DNA from: CAZYJD01 sp964647785
Lineage (GTDB): Bacteria > Bacteroidota > Bacteroidia > NS11-12g > UBA9320
Direction: 5' to 3'
Length of the DNA: 23,120 bases
NCBI GenBank assembly: GCA_964647785.1
Contig: CAZYJD010000028.1
Span: 1 to 23,120, forward strand
Shown: positions 1 through 7,709 of the stretch, in pieces
Layout: each line of letters starts with the position of its first letter
How positions within the stretch are numbered: position 1 is the first letter of the stretch
Translations under genes and position numbers: made by a program
The notes under the pieces: model-generated
Told to the model about the DNA's origin: nothing
Seen by the model: the letters and a program-made list of their open reading frames with translations, nothing else
Databases searched by the model: none

Positions 1-1032
1 TGTATAACCATAACCCCCAAAAATCTGAACGGCCTCAGTGGAAGCCCTAACGGCTACTTCACTGGCATAATATTTTGCCATGGCGCCTTCTTTGGTGACT
101 TTTTGGCCATTGTTTTTAAGATAGGCTGCTTGGTAGGTTAATAGTTCTGCTGCTTCAATTTGTGTGGCCATATCAGCCAACTTAAATGATATGCCCTGGA
201 ACTCTGCTATTGGTTTGCCAAATTGTTCTCTTTCAGTGGCATATTTCATCGAGGCTTCCAATGCGCCCTTGGCAATGCCAAGTGACAGTGCAGCAATCGA
301 AATACGTCCGCCATCCAAAATTTTCATGGCCTGAATAAAACCATCTCCAACTTCACCAAGACGGTTGCTGTCGGGAATGCGACAGTTATCAAAAAATAAT
401 CCGGCAGTCTCCGATGCGCGCATTCCCAACTTGTTTTCTTTTTTACCTCCGCTGAAGCCGGGAGTACCTTTTTCAATCACAAAGGCGGTCATTCCATGGC
501 TATCTCCTTTCTCTCCGGTGCGCGCTATAACCACCGCTACATTCCCGCTAATGGCATGGGTGATGAAATTTTTTGATCCATTGATGACCCAATCATCGCC
601 TTGTTTTAATGCAGTGGTATGCATACCTCCTGCATCACTTCCTGTGCCGGTTTCGGTAAGCCCCCAGGCCCCGATCCACTCGCCGGTGGCCAGTTTAGGA
701 AGCCACTTGTTCTTTTGCTCTTCATTTCCGAATTGAAGAATATGACCGGTACACAATGAATTGTGCGCGGCCATGCTCAAACCAATCGACCCACAAACCT
801 TGGCGAGTTCTACAATGGCGGTAACATATTCGTAGTAACCCATTCCTGCACCTCCGTACGTCTCGGGAACCAACATGCCCAATAACCCCATTTGTCCCAT
901 CTCATGAAATAGCTCAATTGGGAAAATCTGTTCTTCATCCCATTTCATGAGGTCTGGTTTGATATGCTTTTCGGCAAAATCTCGCACCATTTGACGGATC
1001 ATTGCCTGATTTTCTGTTTCTTGAAAGTTCAT
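1..1032 (-). CDS. Acyl-CoA dehydrogenase, 3' end cut by window edge
   Basis: This is an FAD-dependent acyl-CoA dehydrogenase, which makes the 2,3-trans double bond in an acyl-CoA during fatty-acid or branched-chain acid breakdown and passes electrons to ETF. The first 344 residues are visible; the family is usually about 380. The N-terminal helical domain is followed by the flavin/substrate signature GLTETGTGSDAGG (about residues 124-136), the beta domain, and the C-terminal helical domain with EREQFGKPIAEFQ (about 267-279) and IFGGYGY (337-343). The catalytic glutamate of short/medium-chain members lies some 20 residues after the last motif and is outside the window, so activity cannot be judged. 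The ATG at 1032 gives a normal N-terminus. It lies 56 bases after the helix-hairpin-helix gene on the same strand. Substrate chain length cannot be read from the sequence. Confidence 0.93.
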   Translation of the reverse strand, partial: MNFQETENQAMIRQMVRDFAEKHIKPDLMKWDEEQIFPIELFHEMGQMGLLGMLVPETYGGAGMGYYEYVTAIVELAKVCGSIGLSMAAHNSLCTGHILQFGNEEQKNKWLPKLATGEWIGAWGLTETGTGSDAGGMHTTALKQGDDWVINGSKNFITHAISGNVAVVIARTGEKGDSHGMTAFVIEKGTPGFSGGKKENKLGMRASETAGLFFDNCRIPDSNRLGEVGDGFIQAMKILDGGRISIAALSLGIAKGALEASMKYATEREQFGKPIAEFQGISFKLADMATQIEAAELLTYQAAYLKNNGQKVTKEGAMAKYYASEVAVRASTEAVQIFGGYGYT

Positions 1033-1048
1033 AATTATTTGCCGTTGG

Positions 1049-1056
1049 CGAAGTTA
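1049..1056 (-). promoter_or_regulatory. Possible -7 box (TAACTTCG) before the acyl-CoA dehydrogenase
   Basis: On the minus strand TAACTTCG matches the Bacteroidota -7 element TAnnTTTG at five of six fixed positions and would give a leader of about 12 bases. I see no TTTG at the usual -33 distance, so this is a weak call. Confidence 0.22.
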
Positions 1057-1088
1057 ATAATTAAACGCCGGAATGACATTTAGGTTTG

Positions 1089-1976
1089 CTACTCAAAAGA
1101 GAGGTATGGAGCCAGTTTTTCCATGTTCTTGTTTTTAAGCAAGTATACCTTTTTTAAATCACCCATTGATCTGAATGTACCATGCTGCGCTCGGTAACGC
1201 ACAATGGCCCTTGCTTCCTGATAATCGATATAAGGATGCTTTCTGAGTTGCTCTTCATTGACTGAATTCACTTCAATGACATGAACACCGTTTTCTGATA
1301 AATAGAAATGAGGTTTGATCTTTTGATAAACAGAGTCGGGCAGATTGTAGGTTTCTTTCAGTTGATCCAAATGATGAAATCCACCCAAGGCATCTCTGAA
1401 CCGGATGATGCGTTTTGCATAATAACTTCCAATGCCCTTGATTTCTTTCAACTCCGCTGTGTCGCAGCTATTAAGGTCCATGTAGGGGAAATCAAGTTTC
1501 AGCTCCATGGGATTTTCTTCATCCTGTTTTTTCGTTGTTTGAAATGGCCTTGTTGTTTTCTTGTCTGGTAATAGAATATATGGCCTCAACATTTCATACT
1601 CTCCGCTTTGGAGGTTGTAAAGCTTCTTCAAATCTTTCACGCTTTGAAAGTCCCCTACTTTATTGCGATAGGCGAGAAGGTTGCTCACCAGCGATGGCCT
1701 GATTCCCATTTCAAGTAAATCCTTTTCATGGACCGTATTCGGATTGAAGGGGACGAGTTGTAGGGAGCGATTTTCTTCGGATTTGATGTTCCCTTTCTTA
1801 TTCGAGGAAACCATGAAGTTCGCGAGGCTATCTGCGCGCCTAATATGACCCGGCGATAACTTGAATTCGTTTTGTCGTTGACCTGCTCGAACGAGTAAAA
1901 ACAGCAATACCAATCCAATCACGGAAAAAAGACCGTTGCGCTCAAAATAACTCAGATGCTGGTTTTTGCCCCTCAA
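1089..1976 (-). CDS. Membrane-anchored helix-hairpin-helix (ComEA-like) protein
   Basis: The 295-residue protein has a short basic N-terminus, one hydrophobic segment (about residues 15-31) that looks like a membrane anchor or uncleaved signal, and three related helix-hairpin-helix blocks at about 77-136, 166-226 and 235-293. Each block follows a pattern of N-[ST]-x5-L, then a G-[IV]-G or similar turn, then a YR or RFR helix and a G-x-[FY] turn; the middle one contains KGIGSYYAKRIIRFRD. Such folds bind DNA without sequence preference, and ComEA, a related anchored protein, binds incoming DNA in transformation. That role is only inferred here. The start is TTG at 1976 because no ATG precedes the membrane segment in frame. 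It follows the oxoamine synthase by 56 bases on the same strand. Confidence 0.75.
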   Translation of the reverse strand: MRGKNQHLSYFERNGLFSVIGLVLLFLLVRAGQRQNEFKLSPGHIRRADSLANFMVSSNKKGNIKSEENRSLQLVPFNPNTVHEKDLLEMGIRPSLVSNLLAYRNKVGDFQSVKDLKKLYNLQSGEYEMLRPYILLPDKKTTRPFQTTKKQDEENPMELKLDFPYMDLNSCDTAELKEIKGIGSYYAKRIIRFRDALGGFHHLDQLKETYNLPDSVYQKIKPHFYLSENGVHVIEVNSVNEEQLRKHPYIDYQEARAIVRYRAQHGTFRSMGDLKKVYLLKNKNMEKLAPYLSFE

Positions 1977-2032
1977 AATATCCGTCCCATTTTGATATTG
2001 GAGGGCTAAGATACCGAAAAGGGATTAAGATG

Positions 2033-3280
2033 TCAAGACCCCACGTTTACCAGATTTTCAGCCCGGTATTCGCCATTGATCAGTTTGCCGTGAATGCTCT
2101 GGAAAGCTTCGATGGTTATTTTAACATCTTCTAAAGTATGCACGGCGGTAGGGATGAGTCTCAGCATGATGATGCCTTTGGGCACCACCGGATACATCAC
2201 AATGGAGCAAAAGATATTGTAGTTCTCCCGTAAATCATAGGTAAGGTGAGTGGCCTCAGCAACGGTTCCATTCAACATCACAGGTGTAACGGGTGAGGTG
2301 GTGGTGCCAATTTCAAAGCCTGCTTCCCTCAATCCATTTTGCAGGGCTCGCACAATTTTCCAAAGGTTGTCTTTCAGGGATGGATCCGTGCGCAGCAGCT
2401 CGAGACGCTTTCTCGCCCCAATGACCAATGCCATTGGAAGCGACTTTGCAAAAATCTGAGAACGCATGTTATATCGGAGGTAGTTCACCACTTCTTTGGT
2501 GCTTGAAATAAATGCACCAATTGAAGCCATAGACTTGGCAAATGTGGAGAAGTAGATGTCAATCTCATGCTGTATGCCTTGCTCTTCACCGGTGCCTGCA
2601 CCTGTGGCACCCATCGTTCCAAAACCGTGTGCATCATCAACCAAGAGTCTGAACTCATATTTCTTTTTCAGATCAATGATCTCTTTCAGTTTTCCCTGAT
2701 TCCCCGACATGCCAAAAACACCTTCAGTGATTACGAGGATGGCACCGCCGCTCTGTTCAACCAGCTTGTTCGCGCGAATCAGCTGTTTTTCAAGATTCTC
2801 AATATCATTATGGGCATAAACAAATCGTTTACCTTGGTGTAAACGAACCCCATCAATGATACAAGCGTGCGACTCAGCATCATAAACTATTACGTCTCTC
2901 CGATCCACCAGCGCATCGATCGCTGAAAGGATGCCTTGGTAGCCGTAATTGAGCAAAATGGTATCTTCTTTTCCAACAAATTCACTCAGTTCTCGCTCAA
3001 GTGCTTCGTGTTCATTGCTGTTCCCCGACATCATTCTGGCTCCCATGGGGTAGGCCAAACCATATTGCGCTGCAGCATCGGCATCGGCTTTTCTTACCTC
3101 GGGATGGTTGGCAAGCCCTAGGTAGTTGTTCAGACTCCAATTCAGCTTTTCAGTACCTCTGAATTTCATTCTTGGAGCGATATCACCTTCAAGTTTTGGG
3201 AAAGTGAAATAGCCATGTGCCTGCTCTGAATACATGCCGAGAGGCCCCATATTGTTGGTCAGTTTTTGAAAAAGATCCAT
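2033..3280 (-). CDS. Alpha-oxoamine synthase family PLP enzyme (KBL / serine palmitoyltransferase-like)
   Basis: This is a fold-type I PLP enzyme of the alpha-oxoamine synthase family, which condenses an amino acid with an acyl-CoA and releases CO2. Members include 2-amino-3-ketobutyrate CoA ligase, BioF, serine palmitoyltransferase and cysteate acyltransferase. Visible residues are His138 in ESHACIIDG (stacks on PLP), Asp215/Asp216 and His218 in DDAHGFGTMG, and the PLP lysine Lys249 in STFAKSMASIGAF. At 415 residues it has family length, with an N-terminal arm KLEGDIAPRMKFRG before the core. It closely resembles a Bacteroidota group usually annotated only as class I/II aminotransferase. The substrate cannot be read directly: threonine breakdown, biotin, sphingolipid or sulfonolipid synthesis are all possible. 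The MsbA-like exporter just upstream makes a lipid role attractive but unproven. Confidence 0.88.
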   Translation of the reverse strand: MDLFQKLTNNMGPLGMYSEQAHGYFTFPKLEGDIAPRMKFRGTEKLNWSLNNYLGLANHPEVRKADADAAAQYGLAYPMGARMMSGNSNEHEALERELSEFVGKEDTILLNYGYQGILSAIDALVDRRDVIVYDAESHACIIDGVRLHQGKRFVYAHNDIENLEKQLIRANKLVEQSGGAILVITEGVFGMSGNQGKLKEIIDLKKKYEFRLLVDDAHGFGTMGATGAGTGEEQGIQHEIDIYFSTFAKSMASIGAFISSTKEVVNYLRYNMRSQIFAKSLPMALVIGARKRLELLRTDPSLKDNLWKIVRALQNGLREAGFEIGTTTSPVTPVMLNGTVAEATHLTYDLRENYNIFCSIVMYPVVPKGIIMLRLIPTAVHTLEDVKITIEAFQSIHGKLINGEYRAENLVNVGS

Positions 3281-3301
3281 GATGTTCTTTGAAAATTTGC
3301 G

Positions 3302-3309
3302 CGAAGATA
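3302..3309 (-). promoter_or_regulatory. Possible -7 box (TATCTTCG) before the oxoamine synthase
   Basis: TATCTTCG on the minus strand differs from TAnnTTTG at one fixed position and ends 21 bases before the ATG at 3280. It sits in the 44-base gap after the ABC exporter stop, so the synthase could have its own promoter as well as read-through. No -33 TTTG is seen at normal spacing. Confidence 0.3.
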
Positions 3310-3324
3310 GTGGTTTTTAAAAAC

Positions 3325-5130
3325 CTATGCTTGAAATTGCAATGAGACCAAGCGGGAATATGCGCTATTTTTTGTGCTCATGAGGCTTTCGTGCGTTCCC
3401 GTTTCAAGGATTTGCCCTGATTGCATGACTGCGATCTGATCTGCAAATCGGATGGTTGAAAGTCTGTGCGCAATGATCACTGAAGTTCTGTTTTTCATGA
3501 TTTCTTCAATGGCCTTTTGCACCTGTGCTTCCGACTCAGCATCCAATGCACTCGTAGCTTCGTCGAGTATCAATACCAAGGGGTCTTTTAAAAATGCCCG
3601 GGCAATGGCAATGCGCTGTCTTTGTCCACCACTCAATTGCAAACCTTTTTCTCCCACGAGGGTATCAAAACCATTCGGCAGTTTTTCTATAAACCCGATG
3701 GAGTATGATTTGCGTGCGGCTTCTATCAAATCTTCTTCAGTCGCTTCTTCTTTGCCATATCGAATATTATCACGAATGGTTCCTGAAAAAAGTTGAACAT
3801 CCTGCGGAACGTAGGCGATGAGTGATCTTAGTTCGCGTATGTTGTAATCCCTTAAATCGGTTTGGTCTAAAAATATGCTGCCCGAATTCGGATCATATAA
3901 GCGAAGCAAAAGGGACGCAATGGTGGACTTACCTGCACCGCTTTCACCGACCAAAGCGAGTTTTTGTCCTGCACCGAGATTCATGCTTACCTCATTCAAT
4001 ACCTGCACTTCGGGCCGGGTTGAATAAGAAAAAGTAACACCTGCCAAACGGATGGATCCGCGGCCACCTGCATATGGTTGATTGCCACCCTTCTCTTCTG
4101 GAGTTTCAAGTATCTCAAAGATTCGTTCTGTTGCTCCAAGGGTTTTGAGTAGTTGATTGTAGTTCTCGGCAAATCCTGCCATACTGCCGGCGATGAACAT
4201 GCCGTAGAAGATGAAGGAATTCAACTCCCCTAGGGTCATTTCGCCTTTCTGAATGAGGTTGAACCCATACCACAAAACTGCAAGTATGGCAGAGAACATG
4301 AGAAAAACCACGCTAGCGGCAAATGCCCCGCGGTACTTACTGTTCAGTACCGCCAGATCAACAACCTTAAGAAGCGCTGTTTGATAACGTTTGCTTTCAT
4401 ATGATTCTCTGGTGTAAGATTTCACGTGAACCAAGCCTGAGAAACTCTCTTCGGCCACTTCATTGGCTTCCGCCAATTCATCCTGCGTTTGCCGACTAAT
4501 CTTCCGTATTTTCCTTCCAAAAAACAGGGCAAAAAGCACCACCGGTGGAATTACTGCCAGCATGAGCAGCGCCAAATGGGTGTTGTTGATTAAGATTACA
4601 CTAATCCCTGCAATCAACACGATGATTTGACGAATGAGGTTTGCTAGAAAAGTGCTGAGGGTGTCTTGAATTTGAGATAAATCGTTGTTGATGCGGCTCA
4701 AAAGTCCGCCTGTGCTGTTTTGATCAAAAAAATCCTTCTTCAATTTGAGGGTGTGAGCAAAAACTACCGATCGGATGTCGGCCAGTGATTTCTCTCCTAC
4801 CTGTGCAAACCACATGATCCGAAAAAAACTCATCAATGCACTCAGTGCCAAGAGTGTACCTATGAAGAAAATTAAAGTGTTTAAATCTTTGAAAAACAGA
4901 CTTTTACTACTCTTTGTGCCCGATACCAAATCCACCATTGCTCCCAACAACCAGGGAAATAATAAACTGACCCCACTGCCTGCGCCAAGTAGAATTAGTG
5001 CAAGGATGAACTTAGCCCGGTAAGGCTTCAGGAAATTGAGTAGAAATGAGGCCTTTCTAAGGGTATCTTTTCTGATGCTCGATTTACCGAGTTCTTCGGT
5101 GCGAGGGCCTGAGGAATTAAATCTTGACAC
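3325..5130 (-). CDS. MsbA-like ABC exporter (fused membrane and ATPase domains)
   Basis: This 601-residue half-transporter has an exporter-type six-helix membrane domain (about residues 35-330) followed by a nucleotide-binding domain (about 358-601), and would work as a homodimer in the inner membrane. The ATPase has Walker A GESGAGKST (395-403), Q-loop PQD (442-444), signature LSGGQ (499-503), Walker B LVLILDE with Glu524, and switch His555. All catalytic residues are present. The family includes the lipid A flippase MsbA and multidrug exporters; Bacteroidota carry several paralogues, so the cargo is uncertain. The start is GTG at 5130, as no ATG occurs before the first membrane helix; it lies only four bases from a perfect -7 box. 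The next gene on the strand is the oxoamine synthase, 44 bases away. Confidence 0.92.
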   Translation of the reverse strand: MSRFNSSGPRTEELGKSSIRKDTLRKASFLLNFLKPYRAKFILALILLGAGSGVSLLFPWLLGAMVDLVSGTKSSKSLFFKDLNTLIFFIGTLLALSALMSFFRIMWFAQVGEKSLADIRSVVFAHTLKLKKDFFDQNSTGGLLSRINNDLSQIQDTLSTFLANLIRQIIVLIAGISVILINNTHLALLMLAVIPPVVLFALFFGRKIRKISRQTQDELAEANEVAEESFSGLVHVKSYTRESYESKRYQTALLKVVDLAVLNSKYRGAFAASVVFLMFSAILAVLWYGFNLIQKGEMTLGELNSFIFYGMFIAGSMAGFAENYNQLLKTLGATERIFEILETPEEKGGNQPYAGGRGSIRLAGVTFSYSTRPEVQVLNEVSMNLGAGQKLALVGESGAGKSTIASLLLRLYDPNSGSIFLDQTDLRDYNIRELRSLIAYVPQDVQLFSGTIRDNIRYGKEEATEEDLIEAARKSYSIGFIEKLPNGFDTLVGEKGLQLSGGQRQRIAIARAFLKDPLVLILDEATSALDAESEAQVQKAIEEIMKNRTSVIIAHRLSTIRFADQIAVMQSGQILETGTHESLMSTKNSAYSRLVSLQFQA

Positions 5131-5134
5131 CCTG

Positions 5135-5142
5135 CAAACTTA
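5135..5142 (-). promoter_or_regulatory. -7 box TAAGTTTG next to the ABC exporter start
   Basis: TAAGTTTG on the minus strand is a full match to the Bacteroidota -7 element TAnnTTTG. It ends four bases before the GTG start at 5130, so transcription would begin at or next to the start codon and the mRNA would be nearly leaderless. No -33 TTTG lies at the usual 17-23 base distance. Confidence 0.38.
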
Positions 5143-5355
5143 GGTTTCATTCTTTGCTTTTTTTCTTAATGGCTGATAGACAGAAGCCGGCTGTAACTTT
5201 TTTCGCTCCATTTACGTTCATTGTTACATCCGCAAAAGGCCCGCTTGAAGTGGTTTAAATGAGTTCAGCAAGCAGTATGATATCTACTTGTTTTGAAGCA
5301 TTTCAACCAGTGATTAAAGGCGAGCTAGGAGCGAGATTTTTGTCATTAATTTGAT
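5143..5355. other. Intergenic region between divergent operons, no gene seen
   Basis: This is the largest gap in the window, between the divergent ABC exporter and bamD. I see no open reading frame with protein-like character and no tRNA or convincing structured RNA. Only small inverted repeats occur (TGTAAC 5192-5197 with GTTACA 5223-5228; TTGAA-GCAT-TTCAA at 5293-5306), too short to be meaningful alone. The two promoter boxes at its edges suggest it is simply a divergent regulatory region. Confidence 0.6.
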
Positions 5356-5363
5356 TATCTTTG
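5356..5363 (+). promoter_or_regulatory. -7 box TATCTTTG for the bamD operon
   Basis: TATCTTTG is a full match to TAnnTTTG, 12 bases before the bamD ATG at 5376, implying a leader of only about 6-8 bases. TTTTTG at 5337-5342 might serve as the -33 element but the 13-base spacer is short. The box overlaps the TTG at 5361, which argues against that codon as the bamD start. Confidence 0.48.
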
Positions 5364-5375
5364 CAAACTTTCTCA

Positions 5376-6182
5376 ATGCGCAAGTACCTCATTTACATTT
5401 TGCCTTTGTTTTTCTTGTCATGCGATGGCTACAACAAACTGTTGAAAAATGGCACGCTTCAAGAGAAATACGATGCCGCAAAAAGATATTATAACAAATC
5501 TGACTATGCCAGAGCGCTGCCATTGTTTGAAGAGTTGAGTCGCATTTACCGGGGAAGAAGGGAGGCAGAAGAACTTTATTTTTACTACGCGTACTGCCAT
5601 TATGGGCAGGGAGAGTATCTCATGGCCAGTTATCACTTCAAGAATTATATCGACAATTATCCACGAAGCAGCCGTGTTGAGGAAGCTGCTTACATGAGGG
5701 CTTATTGTGATTTCTTTAGAAGTCTACCTCATGAACTGGATCAAACGGCCTCCAAGGCAGCCATCGAAGAGTTGCAATTATTCATCAATCAATACCCTGA
5801 AAGTGAGTTCGTTCTAAAGGCGAATGCACATATTGATGAGCTCAGGCAAAGAATACTTTTCAAAGCATACGAAAATGCGCGACTCTGGTTTGATATAGGA
5901 GATTACAAGGCAGCCATGACTGCTTGCAGCAATGCTGTTGATGATTATCCTGATATCGATCAGCGCGATGAGTTGTTGTATCTGGCCTTCAAGGCAGCTT
6001 ATCTGTATGCCAAGAATAGTGTTGAGAGCGTTCAAAAGGAAAGATTCAAAGATGCCCTTGAGTATTACAATGTTTTGAAATCAACGATTGCAGAAGGCGA
6101 ATATTTAACCAAAGGAGAGGAGCTCTATAAGAAATTGAAAGAAGAAACCAGGAAACTGGAACAAAAAGAAAATAACACCTAA
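5376..6182 (+). CDS. bamD: BamD, outer membrane assembly lipoprotein
   Basis: BamD is the essential lipoprotein partner of BamA in the complex that inserts beta-barrel proteins into the outer membrane. The 268-residue product begins with a lipoprotein signal whose lipobox ends FLSC, with the lipid-bearing cysteine at residue 16, followed by DGYNKLLKNG, a typical Bacteroidota BamD start. TPR-type helix pairs fill the rest, for example KYDAAKRYYNKSDYARALPLF (about 31-51) and GEYLMASYHFKNYIDNYP (about 79-96). I chose the ATG at 5376; the in-frame TTG at 5361 lies inside the promoter box and would spoil the signal peptide. It heads a tight plus-strand operon with rpoZ 17 bases downstream. Confidence 0.92.
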   Translation: MRKYLIYILPLFFLSCDGYNKLLKNGTLQEKYDAAKRYYNKSDYARALPLFEELSRIYRGRREAEELYFYYAYCHYGQGEYLMASYHFKNYIDNYPRSSRVEEAAYMRAYCDFFRSLPHELDQTASKAAIEELQLFINQYPESEFVLKANAHIDELRQRILFKAYENARLWFDIGDYKAAMTACSNAVDDYPDIDQRDELLYLAFKAAYLYAKNSVESVQKERFKDALEYYNVLKSTIAEGEYLTKGEELYKKLKEETRKLEQKENNT

Positions 6183-6199
6183 TAGATATTAAAACGAAC

Positions 6200-6526
6200 A
6201 TGCAGAATTATCAGGAAACCCCAGACAGCACCGTCAGTCGCGATACGCGCAAATTGGACCTTCCAACCGGTAACCTCTATGAAACTGTTGTGATCATAGG
6301 AAAGCGCTCCAACCAGATTGCAGCGCAAACCAAAGAGGAATTGAACTCAAAGCTTGAGGAGTTTGCGACTGAAAGCGACAACCTCGAAGAGGTCTTTGAG
6401 AATCGCGAGCAAATAGAAATCTCCAAATACTACGAATCACTTCCAAAGCCAACCCTTTTGGCTACCCAAGAGTTTTTAGACGGTAAGATTTATTATCGCA
6501 ACCCGGATGCCGAATCTGAAGGGTAA
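6200..6526 (+). CDS. rpoZ: RNA polymerase omega subunit, Bacteroidota type
   Basis: The 108-residue protein matches the Bacteroidota form of omega (RpoZ/Rpb6 family), a small subunit that helps assemble and stabilise RNA polymerase around beta-prime. The recognisable core is LYETVVIIGKRSNQIA (about residues 27-42), corresponding to the omega helix with its conserved arginine and N-Q-I segment. The acidic middle (about 46-70) and the ending LPKPTLLATQEFLDGKIYYRNP are typical of the lineage. Its last 20 bases overlap the start of coaBC in another frame, which points to translational coupling. The gene order bamD-rpoZ-coaBC-DUF4835 is a familiar one in this phylum and supports the call. Confidence 0.88.
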   Translation: MQNYQETPDSTVSRDTRKLDLPTGNLYETVVIIGKRSNQIAAQTKEELNSKLEEFATESDNLEEVFENREQIEISKYYESLPKPTLLATQEFLDGKIYYRNPDAESEG

Positions 6527-7709
6527 AAAAATACTCTTAGGAATTACTGGTGGCATTGCTGCCTACAAGGCTATTATACTTATCCGTTTACTAAAACAGG
6601 ATGGGGCAGAAGTGCAGGTGGTAATGACTCCGGACGCTTCTGCTTTTGTAACGCCACTTAGCCTTTCAGCTTTGAGTGGCAAGCCGGTATTAACGCATAC
6701 CTACAATGAAGAGTCGGGTGCATGGAACAATCATGTTGCCTTAGCAGAAGAGTGCGATGCCATGGTGATTGCACCGCTCACCGCCAACACATTGGCTAAA
6801 ATGGTCACAGGTGTTTGCGACAATCTGCTCATGGCCTGTTATTTCTCTGCAAGACAAAAGGTAGCGGTGGCGCCGGCCATGGATCTTGAAATGTATCGAC
6901 ATCCTGCGGTGAACAGAAATCTGAAACGCTTAAGTGAAGATGAGGTGTACATCATACCTGCGGCAACAGGATATTTGGCCAGTGGCTTGCAGGGTGAGGG
7001 GCGCATGGAAGAGCCCGAAAATATCATGGCACACCTGCAAATCCTTTTGGCTTCTGAGAAAGATTTACATGGAAAAAGTGTAATGGTGAACGCCGGCCCA
7101 ACAAGAGAGTATATAGATCCGGTGCGTTACATCGGAAATGAGTCGAGTGGTAAAATGGGAGTGGCCATTGCGAATGAACTGCGTTCACGCGGAGCAAACG
7201 TACAACTCGTTCTGGGCCCCGTGCAAGACCAAATGATCTTCCCCGGTATAGAGGTGCATCAGGTATGCAGCGCGCATGAGATGGCCGAACGTTGCATCGC
7301 GCTATTCGAGCATTGTGATGCTGCAATTCTCAGCGCTGCAGTTGCGGATTTCAGTCCGGTTGAAAAGGCTGAGAATAAAATCAAAAAAGGCAATGAATCT
7401 GAAATGGTAATCAACCTGCGTAAAACCACCGATATCCTGAAAACGCTCGCTGAAAATAAAGGCAATCGGAAATTGATTGGTTTCGCCCTTGAAACCGATG
7501 ATGAATGGAACAATGCACGCAATAAACTGCTCGAAAAAGGAGCGGATGTCATAGTTTTGAATTCACTTCGCGACAAAGGAGCTGGATTTGGTGTTTCCAC
7601 CAATAAGGTTAGTTTGATAGACAATGACAGTGAAACGTCATATCCTTTGATGGATAAGACAGAAGTTGCCCGTATTATCGTTGATAAATTAACGGCATGT
7701 TTAGGTTAA
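6507..7709 (+). CDS. coaBC: CoaBC, phosphopantothenoylcysteine synthetase/decarboxylase
   Basis: This bifunctional FMN enzyme carries out two steps of coenzyme A synthesis: CoaB joins cysteine to 4'-phosphopantothenate using CTP, and CoaC decarboxylates the product to 4'-phosphopantetheine. The N-terminal decarboxylase (about residues 5-180) shows GITGGIAAYK (12-21), the active-site His76, PLTANT (90-95) and PAMDLEM (123-129). The C-terminal ligase shows NAGPTREYIDPVRYIGNESSGKMG (starting about 195, with Asn211) and NKIKK (290-294). Two positions differ from the E. coli protein: Asp126 replaces Asn of PAMN, and Ser159 sits where the substrate-clamp cysteine is expected. I believe such changes are common in Bacteroidota. 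The ATG at 6507 overlaps rpoZ by 20 bases. Confidence 0.95.
   Translation: MPNLKGKKILLGITGGIAAYKAIILIRLLKQDGAEVQVVMTPDASAFVTPLSLSALSGKPVLTHTYNEESGAWNNHVALAEECDAMVIAPLTANTLAKMVTGVCDNLLMACYFSARQKVAVAPAMDLEMYRHPAVNRNLKRLSEDEVYIIPAATGYLASGLQGEGRMEEPENIMAHLQILLASEKDLHGKSVMVNAGPTREYIDPVRYIGNESSGKMGVAIANELRSRGANVQLVLGPVQDQMIFPGIEVHQVCSAHEMAERCIALFEHCDAAILSAAVADFSPVEKAENKIKKGNESEMVINLRKTTDILKTLAENKGNRKLIGFALETDDEWNNARNKLLEKGADVIVLNSLRDKGAGFGVSTNKVSLIDNDSETSYPLMDKTEVARIIVDKLTACLG

Noticed and set aside
365..736. A 123-codon plus-strand frame inside the acyl-CoA dehydrogenase
   Set aside because: The opposite strand encodes conserved acyl-CoA dehydrogenase motifs throughout, and this frame has none.
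3312..3325. Perfect palindrome GGTTTTTAAAAACC at the end of the ABC exporter
   Set aside because: It has no loop or T-run suited to a terminator and is AT-rich enough to occur by chance.
5192..5228. TGTAAC/GTTACA inverted repeat in the bamD upstream gap
   Set aside because: Six pairs over a 25-base loop is too weak to call an operator or structured RNA.
5361..5375. TTG at 5361 as the bamD start
   Set aside because: It overlaps the -7 promoter box, and the ATG at 5376 gives a proper lipoprotein signal.
7024..7624. Minus-strand open frames of 100 and 121 codons inside coaBC
   Set aside because: They lie opposite a well-conserved enzyme and show no protein-like features.
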